Positions 16,178 to 23,685 of a DNA stretch of 27,155 bases are shown one piece after another. The position numbers were made by a program, and so were the translations under genes. Each line of letters begins with the position of its first letter. The stretch's first letter is position 1. Below the pieces are notes generated by a model that saw only the letters and a program-made list of their open reading frames with translations, made no database searches and was not told the DNA's origin. Source of the DNA: Lachnospiraceae bacterium (lineage in GTDB: Bacteria; Bacillota; Clostridia; Lachnospirales; Lachnospiraceae); the NCBI GenBank assembly GCA_016297945.1, contig JAEDFR010000024.1, positions 1 to 27,155 of the forward strand. The letters run 5' to 3'.

Positions 16178-16206
16178 ATTATATCATATAATTTGGTGGC
16201 GGTCTA
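16178..16206 (-). promoter_or_regulatory. Promoter of glyA
   Basis: The minus strand has TAGACC (16206-16201), 17 bases, TATAAT (16183-16178). The -10 box is perfect, the -35 box matches 4 of 6 bases. The leader is about 75 bases. Confidence 0.7.
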
Positions 16207-16278
16207 TCATACTTTTTACTATCTCTCTTTTGTTTTTATGCTTTTATTGATCATTCTGTTGTTAATCTTGTTTTTGTA

Positions 16279-16382
16279 GCGGGGTACAACTGACAAAATC
16301 AATTCTTTTTTACACCGCAACAATCTGCCAGTGGGGTATGTCTGGCAAAATCAACTCTCTTTACCCCGCAACAGCCTTCAAA
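16279..16382. repeat. Two tandem imperfect 52-base hairpin repeats
   Basis: Two units (about 16279-16330 and 16331-16382) share GGGGTA, CTG-CAAAATCAA, TCT-TTT and CCGCAACA in the same order with a 51-52-base period. Each unit can fold on itself: GCGGGGTA with TACACCGC in the first (one mismatch) and GGGGTA with TACCCC in the second. They lie between the divergent glyA and lipid kinase promoters. I do not know this repeat family. Confidence 0.75.
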
Positions 16383-16398
16383 ACATGAAAAATGCAAT

Positions 16399-16418
16399 CT
16401 TTTGACCCCAGTATCATA
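16399..16418 (+). repeat. Dispersed repeat CTTTTGACCCC, left copy beside the lipid kinase
   Basis: CTTTTGACCCCAGTATCAT here matches, with 2 differences, the inverted copy at 17562-17580 just after the lipid kinase stop codon, and resembles the two direct copies at 23382-23400 and 23528-23546. The copy includes the -35 box of the lipid kinase promoter. Confidence 0.7.
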
Positions 16419-16430
16419 AAATGATATGAT
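16402..16430 (+). promoter_or_regulatory. Promoter of the lipid kinase gene
   Basis: TTGACC (16402-16407), 17 bases, TATGAT (16425-16430). The -35 box lies inside the dispersed repeat, so the repeat provides part of the promoter. The leader is about 115 bases. Confidence 0.75.
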
Positions 16431-16553
16431 AAATATAGTAATAAACATACATACTGTTTACTTATACAAAACAAATAAATAATATAAATCATATTAATGA
16501 CATAAAACATACCAAAATCTATCAATGATACAAAAGACAGAGAGGAAAACTTT

Positions 16554-17561
16554 ATGCTATATATTATTGTCAATCCGGCTTCAAAATCAGGTCTTGGAAG
16601 AAAACGTTTTGCGTTACTGAAAAATGAATTTAACAAAAATCACATTGTATACGAAGTATTTTTTACCGAGAAAAAATACGGTGCCGGCAAATGTATCAAA
16701 ACAATTCTCGAAAGAATTGACCGTGATAAAACCAAAAATCCTGTAATCGCAGTTCTCGGCGGTGACGGAACAATCAACGAAACGGTCAACGCACTTTATC
16801 CCAGAACAGATGTTACCATTGCCTATCTTCCGACAGGTTCCAGCAATGATCTTGCCAGAGCACTCAAAGTTTCTCCTGATCCGGTCGAATTTGTAAAGAG
16901 ATATAGAATCTGGATGGACAAGAACAAGAATAAAAATGAGAATGATATTAAAAATACAAATCAAGTCATTGACACAGATATGGATGTGATTCTGAATCAA
17001 GATCTGGGGCTGTTAACAGATGAAACTTCTCCGGCAAAGAAAAAAAGAGCGTTTGCTGTCAGTTGCGGTATTGGGCTTGATGCAGCCGTATGCAAAGAAA
17101 CAAACAACTCTGTCATCAAAGATATATTAAATCGTTTTCATTTGGGAAAGCTCTCCTATGTTGCAATCGCAGTTAAACAGATTTTATCAGCCAGACAAAC
17201 CTCCTGTGACATTACACTCGCCGATCAGAGCTGCCACCATTTTGAAAAAGTGTTATTCATTGTCACGATGATTCAGCCTTATGAAGGCGGTGGAATTAAA
17301 ATGGCTCCCATGGCAGACGGAAATGACGGACTGTTTGATGTCATGGTAGTTTCCAATCTGCATCCATTACGGGCATTTTATTTGTTACCTATGGCTTTTT
17401 TCGGAAAACATGTCAATTCGCGTTGTGTTCATTTTTTCAAAACAGAAAGTCTTACCATACATACAAAAGATGCCATGACGGTTCATATTGATGGGGAATA
17501 TGCCGGTGAATTAAACCAAATTCAACTTAATTGCAAAAAAAATATGTTATCTTTCATATGA
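16554..17561 (+). CDS. Diacylglycerol kinase-family lipid kinase (YegS/DgkB-like)
   Basis: Phosphorylates a lipid alcohol, probably diacylglycerol, with ATP at the inner face of the membrane, which recycles diacylglycerol from lipoteichoic acid synthesis; the exact substrate is inferred. The 335 residues begin with the family start YIIVNPASKSGLG, and the nucleotide-binding motif GGDGTINE lies at 69-76, followed by LPTGSSNDLARAL. Near the C-terminus are GGGIKMAPMADGNDGLFDVMVV and IDGE, typical of the family. Odd is an Asn/Lys/Asp-rich insertion of about 40 residues (121-162). The ATG has GAGAGG 8 bases upstream. Inverted copies of a dispersed repeat flank the gene, the right one overlapping the stop codon. 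Confidence 0.9.
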   Translation: MLYIIVNPASKSGLGRKRFALLKNEFNKNHIVYEVFFTEKKYGAGKCIKTILERIDRDKTKNPVIAVLGGDGTINETVNALYPRTDVTIAYLPTGSSNDLARALKVSPDPVEFVKRYRIWMDKNKNKNENDIKNTNQVIDTDMDVILNQDLGLLTDETSPAKKKRAFAVSCGIGLDAAVCKETNNSVIKDILNRFHLGKLSYVAIAVKQILSARQTSCDITLADQSCHHFEKVLFIVTMIQPYEGGGIKMAPMADGNDGLFDVMVVSNLHPLRAFYLLPMAFFGKHVNSRCVHFFKTESLTIHTKDAMTVHIDGEYAGELNQIQLNCKKNMLSFI

Positions 17562-17580
17562 TGTTGGGGTCAAAAGGTCA
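17562..17580 (-). repeat. Dispersed repeat, inverted right copy beside the lipid kinase
   Basis: On the minus strand this reads CTTTTGACCCCAACATCAT, 17 of 19 bases identical to the copy upstream of the gene and in opposite orientation. The bases next to it (AAAAGGTCATA) match the outer part of the larger repeat element at 23382-23546. Confidence 0.7.
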
Positions 17581-17633
17581 TATGATTACAATATCGCAAA
17601 AACAATGCAGTTTCTTTCATTTGCTCAAAACAG

Positions 17634-18272
17634 TTAACATATGCTTTCCATATCCGGCATAAATCGTTTGATGGTCTCTAACATGCTGACAATTTGATAT
17701 TGAACAAGGAATGCCACATCCCTGTATTCCGGGCATTCGCGCAAAAGCATATCTATTAAGGGGAAAATGTAGTGTTCCGTCTCCTCAATATAATTACAGA
17801 GCCGTTTTTTTTCAAAGGTTTCTCCCATGGTACTGACATTGTTGCAACGGTCAAGTACCTTCAACAGGGCAGCCTTTTTATGTTCTGCTATCTTTTCAAA
17901 ATAGTGTGCCTTTGCCTCTTCGTTTGTCACTCCCGGTTGTTTTAAAAAGCTGACCCGCATAACCATCTCTTTTACATTGTCATTTACATTCAATTCTTCT
18001 ATCGTAACCTGACAATCCTCAATCACATCATGCAATAGGATAGCAGCAATCAGTTCATCATCCAATAAATTTAATACACAGGCATGTTTTGCAACCATCA
18101 TTGGATGAACAATATATGGCTTTCTATCTTTTCCGGAACGAAACTGCCCCTTATGAAGTTCTTTCATAAGAGGCAGTGCAAGCAATGTCTGTTTCATATC
18201 ATGTTCTGTCGCAACACCTTCTATGAAAGAATACAATTCATCTGCATCGTATAAATCCGCTCTTTTATTCAT
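17634..18272 (-). CDS. HD-domain phosphohydrolase, SpoT/MESH1-like small alarmone hydrolase
   Basis: A 212-residue stand-alone HD domain resembling the hydrolase half of RelA/SpoT, which removes pyrophosphate from (p)ppGpp in a manganese-dependent reaction. FRSGKDRKPYIVHP (44-57), LLHDVIED (79-86) and LDRCNNVS (140-147) match the metal- and nucleotide-binding motifs RxSGxPYxxHP, HDxxED and DRxxN of that family; His56, His81, Asp82 and Asp141 would hold the metal. There is no synthetase, TGS or ACT domain. The start has GGAG 7 bases upstream. It converges with the lipid kinase gene and no terminator is apparent between them. The alarmone substrate is inferred from the motifs; another nucleotide is possible. 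Confidence 0.85.
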   Translation of the reverse strand: MNKRADLYDADELYSFIEGVATEHDMKQTLLALPLMKELHKGQFRSGKDRKPYIVHPMMVAKHACVLNLLDDELIAAILLHDVIEDCQVTIEELNVNDNVKEMVMRVSFLKQPGVTNEEAKAHYFEKIAEHKKAALLKVLDRCNNVSTMGETFEKKRLCNYIEETEHYIFPLIDMLLRECPEYRDVAFLVQYQIVSMLETIKRFMPDMESIC

Positions 18273-18364
18273 AGTAATCTCCGCTCCGCTATCTTAGCAT
18301 GTCGATTTCGATTATTGATACAATTTCAGTATAGCATGTAAACTACTGTGTTACGAACATTTTT

Positions 18365-20638
18365 TCAGCCTATCTTCGGAAATCGAATTTCTACCTTAAA
18401 CAGATCCCCATCCACGATAACACGAATGCTTCCGTTCATCAGCTCAACAAGGCTCTTTACAATTGCCAGTCCAAGGCCGTTTCCTTCCGTATTGCGTGAT
18501 GCATCTCCCCGGTAAAATCGTTCAGTAAATTCTTCTCCGCTGACATTTAATACATCCTTAGATATGTTTTTAAAGATAATCAGGACATCCTGTCCCTCGG
18601 TTTTTAAATCAATGTAAGCTCTGGTATGATTCAGGGAATACTTTTTGATATTTGTCATCAGATTGTCAAAAATCCGGAACAGATATCTTCCGTCTGCCTG
18701 AATCATGATTCCTTCTTCCGGTATATGAAGCAAAAGTTCCACGCCTGCCTGCTGCAGTTTTTCTTCATACTCTCCGGTTACCTGCAAAAGTGCCATGCGT
18801 ACATCAATTTCTTCTGCGTGGATTTCCAAATTGCCGGTTGAGGCTTTGGACGCCTCAATCAAATCCACAATCAGCCTTTTCAGTTTATCGGATTGACGGC
18901 TCAACACCTCGATATATTCCTTTGCTTTTTCACTTTCTATTTCTTCCTTACTTAATAAATCAACATAATTTATAATAGAAGTCAGCGGTGTTTTAATGTC
19001 ATGAGAAACATTGGTAATCAATTCCGCTTTCATGCGCTCGGATTTCATTCGCTCTTCAACCGCCAGATTTATGCTGTCAGCAATTGCATTGATATTCTCT
19101 CCCTGTGTTTTCAGATCCCAGATCATATGCTTTGTGTCTACTTTTGCATCAACGTTACCCTTTGCTAATTCAGAGCATACCTTTGTCTGTTTTCGGTATT
19201 CCCAACCGATATAAAGAATGAACGGGCAGAAAACAAACGTATAAAACAGCATTAGTAATGCCGCGCCACCTTCCCCGGAAAGCACTAATACCATCAGCAT
19301 CCAGAAACCGACAATCAAAATCAGCGCCAGTTTCCACATAAGCAGAATGCGTCCGAACATATGCCATGCAAAAACAAATGCACGAACACACCAATAACAT
19401 GCGCATATGCACAGTACTGTCACCGAAATTGCAAATAACGCAATCAATACATATTTCCAGTCATACAGGAAATTATAGACAGCATCCATTTGTAAAAACA
19501 AGTCTTTGTTATTCCACAACGATTCCCCATTTGGAAGCAGCGGATCGTTCAGATAAGTAACCACATAGTAATAAGTTTTTTCGTTGTCAATCTGCTCACT
19601 CTTTCTGACAGATATGCAGCCGGCATCAATATTGGTAATACTATCCTTAGAGACTTCTTTTTCATTCAATTCAAAATCATCGATAATCTGAATTTCTCCC
19701 AACTGGATCTGATACATATAATCCGGTAGCTCAACCAGCAAATAAGGCTCATTCCATTCATCATGCGTTTTACTGTTCATATAAGGCTTCAGCCCTTGTG
19801 TCGAATCATAGGTCAATTCATCCTCATCGGATACCCCATATACTCCGTCATACTGATATAGACAATCACCTGCTTCTATATACAACTTATTGGTCATCCA
19901 GTCATAATAAAATGCCTGAAGCGGTATTTCCTCATAAGAAACCGTTTCTTCCCAGTCATGCCAAATACGCGCATAACCCCAGATATTGCTCATGTCATAG
20001 CCAAAGCTGGTTCCTTTGTCAATATACGTCTGAAAAATATGGGCCTGATTAATGTCAAACTTATCATCAAAGTTTTGAACCGTATAATTATCTAAATCTG
20101 CCATGTCAGCCGTCTCAATATTCGGCTCTTTACTAACAATTACACCTAAATGCAAATTAGTTTTTTTAATCGAATCCATATTGTAATTGCGGTCGGAATC
20201 TGAAAGCGCCCAAATTGAATACCGGTCCATCAACAGTTCGTTCTGCTTTTCTAACATCACTTCCCGTCCGTAGCTGCCAATCACACCGCTATCAGCCATA
20301 AACGATATCGCAACACCCAAAACAATGGTCAAAATCAGACTGATAACAGACAGAACAAGCATGACTTTGGTTCGTTTTTTTATTTTACTTTTCTTTTCTC
20401 TGTTTATTTCCGTTGTTTCTGTCACTTTTTTCTCTTTTATTTTTCCTTTTGAACTATTTTTTGGAATCTCTTCTCTTTCCGTATTTGTTTTTGCTGCATC
20501 ACTTGTATCTGTATTTTTTGCTACTGCATCACGTGATTCTGTATTTCTTATAGCCGTATCTTTTGTATCATCCGTTTCTTTGGAAACGGTCTTTTCGTTT
20601 TGTTCCGTCCCTTCCTGACGATTGGTTGTTTCTTCCAT
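18365..20638 (-). CDS. Sensor histidine kinase with long disordered N-terminus
   Basis: Membrane sensor kinase that phosphorylates the response regulator encoded just upstream. I place the start at ATG 20638 (757 aa) because AAGGAG lies 9 bases upstream; an in-frame start at 20698 lies inside the regulator gene. Residues 1-90 are a Thr/Lys/Glu/Asp-rich, probably disordered cytosolic tail. TM1 is about 92-115, an extracytoplasmic domain of about 280 residues follows, then TM2-TM4 (about 397-480). HisKA carries the phosphorylated His546 (VSHDIKTPLTS), the N-box Asn is 663, and GNGLGL (719-724) binds ATP. The extracytoplasmic domain is rich in Tyr, Trp and Asp and I do not recognise it, so the signal is unknown. 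Confidence 0.93.
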   Translation of the reverse strand: MEETTNRQEGTEQNEKTVSKETDDTKDTAIRNTESRDAVAKNTDTSDAAKTNTEREEIPKNSSKGKIKEKKVTETTEINREKKSKIKKRTKVMLVLSVISLILTIVLGVAISFMADSGVIGSYGREVMLEKQNELLMDRYSIWALSDSDRNYNMDSIKKTNLHLGVIVSKEPNIETADMADLDNYTVQNFDDKFDINQAHIFQTYIDKGTSFGYDMSNIWGYARIWHDWEETVSYEEIPLQAFYYDWMTNKLYIEAGDCLYQYDGVYGVSDEDELTYDSTQGLKPYMNSKTHDEWNEPYLLVELPDYMYQIQLGEIQIIDDFELNEKEVSKDSITNIDAGCISVRKSEQIDNEKTYYYVVTYLNDPLLPNGESLWNNKDLFLQMDAVYNFLYDWKYVLIALFAISVTVLCICACYWCVRAFVFAWHMFGRILLMWKLALILIVGFWMLMVLVLSGEGGAALLMLFYTFVFCPFILYIGWEYRKQTKVCSELAKGNVDAKVDTKHMIWDLKTQGENINAIADSINLAVEERMKSERMKAELITNVSHDIKTPLTSIINYVDLLSKEEIESEKAKEYIEVLSRQSDKLKRLIVDLIEASKASTGNLEIHAEEIDVRMALLQVTGEYEEKLQQAGVELLLHIPEEGIMIQADGRYLFRIFDNLMTNIKKYSLNHTRAYIDLKTEGQDVLIIFKNISKDVLNVSGEEFTERFYRGDASRNTEGNGLGLAIVKSLVELMNGSIRVIVDGDLFKVEIRFPKIG

Positions 20639-20651
20639 CTTAACAATCTCC

Positions 20652-21365
20652 TTATTTCTGCCATCCGTTTTCCAACTTATAGCCTCTTCCCCATACAACT
20701 TTTACAAAACGGGGATTTGCGGGATCAATTTCAATTTTTTCACGCAAATGTCTGATATGTACTGCAACGGTACTTTCATTGCCAATGGAGATTTCATCCC
20801 ATACCTTGGTATAAATATCTCTGGGAGAAAAAACCTGTCCCGGATGACGCATAAGCAGCTCTAAAATGTCATACTCTGTCTTTGTGAGCGTCAAAAGTTC
20901 TCCATCTAAAAATGCTTCCTTGGAAAGATTGTTTAACATCAACGGTCCCACACGCAGAATATCGTTTTGCTCATCCGCAGTCGCACCGGTAATCGATCCA
21001 AGCTGCATATAACGACGCAATTGCGATTTTACACGCGCCAGCAATTCTACCGGATTAAAAGGCTTGGTCACATAATCATCCGCTCCGATATTTAGTCCCA
21101 CGATCTTATCCGTATCTTCGCTTTTTGCCGTCAAGAAAATAACCGGCACATTACTCCTTTTCCGGATTTCGGTAATCGTTTTCATACCATCCATAACCGG
21201 CATCATATAATCCAAAAGTACCAGATGTATCTCTCTTTTCTGAAGCTGTTCCAACGCTTCCTCTCCGTTATATGCAACTGCAACATCGTATCCTTCACCC
21301 TTTAAATAAATCTCCAATGCAGATACAATATCCTTTTCATCGTCGCACACTAAAATACAATACAT
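20652..21365 (-). CDS. OmpR-family response regulator
   Basis: A 237-residue DNA-binding regulator and partner of the kinase encoded 13 bases downstream. The receiver domain (1-115) has the acidic pair Asp8/Asp9, phosphoacceptor Asp52 (LLDYMMP), Thr79 and Lys101 (TKPF). The winged-helix domain (about 135-235) ends with the typical VWGRGYKLE. I chose ATG 21365, where CVLVCDD-type sequence begins at once and GAGGA lies 8 bases upstream, over a start at 21407 that would add 14 residues. A promoter upstream drives the two genes. The target genes are not known; the pspC gene upstream on the same strand is a candidate member of the regulon. Confidence 0.93.
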   Translation of the reverse strand: MYCILVCDDEKDIVSALEIYLKGEGYDVAVAYNGEEALEQLQKREIHLVLLDYMMPVMDGMKTITEIRKRSNVPVIFLTAKSEDTDKIVGLNIGADDYVTKPFNPVELLARVKSQLRRYMQLGSITGATADEQNDILRVGPLMLNNLSKEAFLDGELLTLTKTEYDILELLMRHPGQVFSPRDIYTKVWDEISIGNESTVAVHIRHLREKIEIDPANPRFVKVVWGRGYKLENGWQK

Positions 21366-21457
21366 ATCTTTATCCTCGCTTTTCCAATTGGTAAGGTCAA
21401 AAACCAAAACAAGATTTGGCAGACCACGTCCGTCAAATCTTTATTTTGTTTTCGATT

Positions 21458-21467
21458 GTGATCACAT
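21458..21467. promoter_or_regulatory. Palindrome TGTGATCACA in the two-component leader
   Basis: A perfect 10-base palindrome about 15 bases downstream of the predicted transcription start of the response regulator gene. It could be an operator for repression; which protein binds is unknown. Confidence 0.3.
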
Positions 21468-21487
21468 TATCTATCATAATCGAATAA

Positions 21488-21517
21488 ATATTAAGTTCCA
21501 AGAACGTAAATTGTTAA
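21488..21517 (-). promoter_or_regulatory. Promoter of the two-component system
   Basis: The minus strand has TTAACA (21517-21512), 18 bases, TAATAT (21493-21488). The leader to the regulator start is about 115 bases. Confidence 0.6.
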
Positions 21518-21596
21518 GATTTGTTTAAAATGAAACATTATTTTGCAAATCCAACCATTAGAAATTCATTGCTCTTTTATCCGCTTAACCAAATCT

Positions 21597-21827
21597 TTAT
21601 TTTCCTTCGTAATCGCGATAATCCGCATCATAAATATCTCCGTCTGTTCTCTCCGGAATGATAATGGCTGCAGCGATATAAATTAGGATTCCCGGTCCAA
21701 ATAGCAGACATACAATCACGGTAATCAATCGGATTAAGCTGACATCCGTATTAAAATATTCTGCAATCCCTCCGCAAACACCTGTCAACATTTTCTGTGT
21801 GTTACTTCTGTATAATTTTTTATTCAT
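21597..21827 (-). CDS. PspC domain protein
   Basis: A small membrane protein of 76 residues of the PspC family. The N-terminal LYRSNTQKMLTGVCGGIAEYF is the PspC signature, followed by one membrane helix (about 35-58, LIRLITVIVCLLFGPGILIYIAAAIII) and a short acidic tail. PspC proteins are linked to envelope stress responses, as membrane sensors or regulators; its exact role here is inferred. I chose ATG 21827, which has AAAGG 9 bases upstream; the ATG three codons earlier directly abuts that site. It lies upstream of, and in the same direction as, the two-component genes, with a separate promoter in between. Confidence 0.88.
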   Translation of the reverse strand: MNKKLYRSNTQKMLTGVCGGIAEYFNTDVSLIRLITVIVCLLFGPGILIYIAAAIIIPERTDGDIYDADYRDYEGK

Positions 21828-22130
21828 ATTTCTCATCCTTTCTCTGTGTTCTGAACTCCGAATTATTCATTCCTGTTAGACAATTTGGTTTTACTTCTAA
21901 TTTTTCTTCGACATCCAAAACTATCATTTACTTTGTTTTCAACCATTTCTGATTTGGGTTTTCAACTATTTTGATTTTTTTGTTCCCCTTCAGATAAATC
22001 TATTCTATAATAATACTAGTATTATATAAACAGTAAAAATCGCAAATTATACAAACGTATTTTTCTTATTTAGCAAATTATAGCATAAGAATGGTTCAAT
22101 TGTATCAATTATGCATGAAAGAGGCTTATC
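21828..22130. other. Divergent intergenic region between pspC and the XRE gene
   Basis: About 300 bases of AT-rich DNA. Apart from the palindrome at 22010-22025 and the pspC ribosome binding site I see no gene, terminator or repeat. A short T-rich direct repetition (AACCATTTCTGATTT and AACTATTTTGATTT, around 21940-21980) is probably low complexity. Confidence 0.4.
22006..22026. promoter_or_regulatory. 16-base palindromic operator over opposed -10 boxes
   Basis: ATAATACTAGTATTAT (22010-22025) is a perfect palindrome. TATAAT starts at 22006 on the plus strand, and the mirror TATAAT is read from 22026 on the minus strand. Both lie between the divergent pspC and XRE genes. Neither has a clear -35 box. 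An autoregulatory site for the XRE protein is a reasonable inference. Confidence 0.5.
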
Positions 22131-22625
22131 ATGGGCAAGAAATCCACAAAAGAAAACAAAAACATTTATCAGATTTTTCGTGAAGAGCAAAATCTGACAA
22201 GGGATAAGGCAAGTGAACTCATGGAATTCATTTCTCCGGACCGGATTGAAAAGATCGAAAGCGAAAAGTCCCTTCCCCATCCGGATGAAATTCTGGTCAT
22301 GGCAGATGCCTATAAAATGCCGGAACTATGCAACTACTTTTGTTCACACGAATGTCCAATCGGGCAAAAATATATTCCGGAAATAAAAGCCAAAGATCTG
22401 TCCCAAATTGTTTTAGAGCTGTTATCCGGTCTCAACGCAATCAGCAAAGAAAAAGATCGCATGGTTGACATTTCGGTTGACGGCGAAATCACCGAAGATG
22501 AATACGAAGATTTCAAACGCATCCGCAACCAGCTAAACAGCATTTCCATGTGCGCAAGCGCCTTACAGCTCTGGCTTGACAAAACCATTGCTGCCGGCAA
22601 ATTAGGAGCCGATATTCTTGAATAA
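22131..22625 (+). CDS. XRE-family helix-turn-helix regulator
   Basis: A 164-residue cytosolic protein. Residues about 12-62 form a Cro/CI-type helix-turn-helix (IYQIFREEQNLTRDKASELM and the following helices), then comes CNYFCSHECPIG (67-78) with three cysteines that may bind metal or sense redox, and a helical C-terminal half (85-164) without a known enzyme motif. The ATG has GAGG 7 bases upstream. It is monocistronic, preceded by a palindrome and followed by a terminator. I do not know its target; the cysteine cluster after the DNA-binding part is the feature worth noting. Confidence 0.85.
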   Translation: MGKKSTKENKNIYQIFREEQNLTRDKASELMEFISPDRIEKIESEKSLPHPDEILVMADAYKMPELCNYFCSHECPIGQKYIPEIKAKDLSQIVLELLSGLNAISKEKDRMVDISVDGEITEDEYEDFKRIRNQLNSISMCASALQLWLDKTIAAGKLGADILE

Positions 22626-22718
22626 GCTCAATATTCATCTGATGTCTATTTGGTCAATTGTACTCAAATATACGTTTTAATTTTCGTGCACCCTTCCCAT
22701 TGCCATAATTATCATAAA

Positions 22719-22752
22719 AAAAGGTCATCCGGATTTTTCCAAATAACCTTTT
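22719..22752. terminator. Bidirectional terminator between XRE and MarR genes
   Basis: AAAAGGT (22719-22725) pairs with ACCTTTT (22746-22752), extended by two pairs inside after a mismatch. T residues follow on both strands. It lies between two convergent genes and can serve both. Confidence 0.65.
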
Positions 22753-22880
22753 ATATACTACATATACCCATAGTCTTTTCATAATTTTGTACATTTATAT
22801 GTTGATTAATTTTTCATGTATATGAAAATTAATTTCCACTGATACTGTTGATTTCATTAAACATTGATTTACATTTTTAT

Positions 22881-23342
22881 CTATATGTTCATCGATTCTT
22901 CAATCATAACTTCTTCTAACTCTTCCATTTTTTCGAGTATGCGTTTAAATTCATCCATCCCAATGCGGTTAAGAATTGAAGAAAAGAATTTTAATAACGT
23001 CTGTTGCTGGGCTTCCATGGTTTCTTTCCCTAATTCCGAGAGTTTAATATAGGTTCCGGACTTATCATGTGTCCAATATATAAAACCCTTACCCTGTAAA
23101 TTTTTTACCATAGCGGAAGCACGCTGCATCGGAATATCCAATTCCTTGCTTAATTCTGATAAATAGATTTTATCAGCCGTATGTAAGTTTAAGCGCGTCA
23201 CCAGCAAATTCAATATTTCGTAGTCCATAAAAGACATATCCTTGAAAACATTTTTCAAATGAGAAGCTTCCATGGTAGAACGAAGTTTTAATAATGTTCT
23301 TCCTAACTGTAAAACGTCTTCCTGATTTTTGGTTTCTGTCAT
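22881..23342 (-). CDS. MarR-family transcriptional regulator
   Basis: A 153-residue winged-helix regulator. The core (about 35-105) has the MarR order: MSFMDYEILNLL, then the recognition part YLSELSKELDIPMQRASAMVKNL, then the wing GFIYWTHDKSGTYIKLSELG. The C-terminal helices (110-150) would form the dimer interface. MarR proteins usually repress genes for export or stress resistance and release DNA on binding a small ligand; the ligand is unknown here. AAAGGATG lies just upstream of the ATG. No divergent target gene is next to it: the upstream neighbour is a repeat element. Monocistronic. Confidence 0.9.
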   Translation of the reverse strand: MTETKNQEDVLQLGRTLLKLRSTMEASHLKNVFKDMSFMDYEILNLLVTRLNLHTADKIYLSELSKELDIPMQRASAMVKNLQGKGFIYWTHDKSGTYIKLSELGKETMEAQQQTLLKFFSSILNRIGMDEFKRILEKMEELEEVMIEESMNI

Positions 23343-23381
23343 GCAATCATCCTTTCTTTTACTATTTTATACTGTGAGAGT

Positions 23382-23546
23382 CCTTTTGACCCTGATATCA
23401 ACGGATTGCTACGCACTCTGTGCTTCCGCAATCCCCAAAACATTCGAAATACGCCCTAATCGGACTACTTTCTCATGTTTTATGGGTCCCAAAGTCATAC
23501 TTTTTCATACAAGTATGAAAAGTATGACCTTTTGACCCTGATATCA
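23382..23546. repeat. Dispersed palindromic repeat element bounded by 19-base direct repeats
   Basis: Two identical copies of CCTTTTGACCCTGATATCA (23382-23400 and 23528-23546, period 146) enclose a segment with no coding sequence. Inside are a hairpin GGATTGC/GCAATCC (23403-23434) and a long near-perfect hairpin (23494-23510 with 23513-23528, arms of 17 and 16 bases, GTCATAC at the outer end). Parts of the same sequence flank the lipid kinase gene 6 kb away. This points to a multi-copy intergenic repeat, MITE-like or REP-like. Confidence 0.8.
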
Positions 23547-23685
23547 TATTATATTGTAACACATTTCAAAAAAATGAATTGTAACCTTTTTATAAAAAAT
23601 TTTTTAATTTTCAAAAAACATATTTACCGGAAATTCGATTTCTTATTTATTCTATTATTCATTTTTTGAATATTTAATCAGCAGA
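23547..23685. other. AT-rich spacer after the repeat element
   Basis: About 140 bases of very AT-rich DNA between the repeat and the stop codon of the DHHW gene. I see no clear terminator, gene or motif. Confidence 0.4.

Noticed and set aside
16096..16178. Glycine or tetrahydrofolate riboswitch upstream of glyA
   Set aside because: The predicted leader is only about 75 bases and shows just a small AT-rich hairpin.
23382..23546. CRISPR array
   Set aside because: Only two repeat copies, 146 bases apart, with hairpins between and no cas genes; the pattern is that of an intergenic repeat element.
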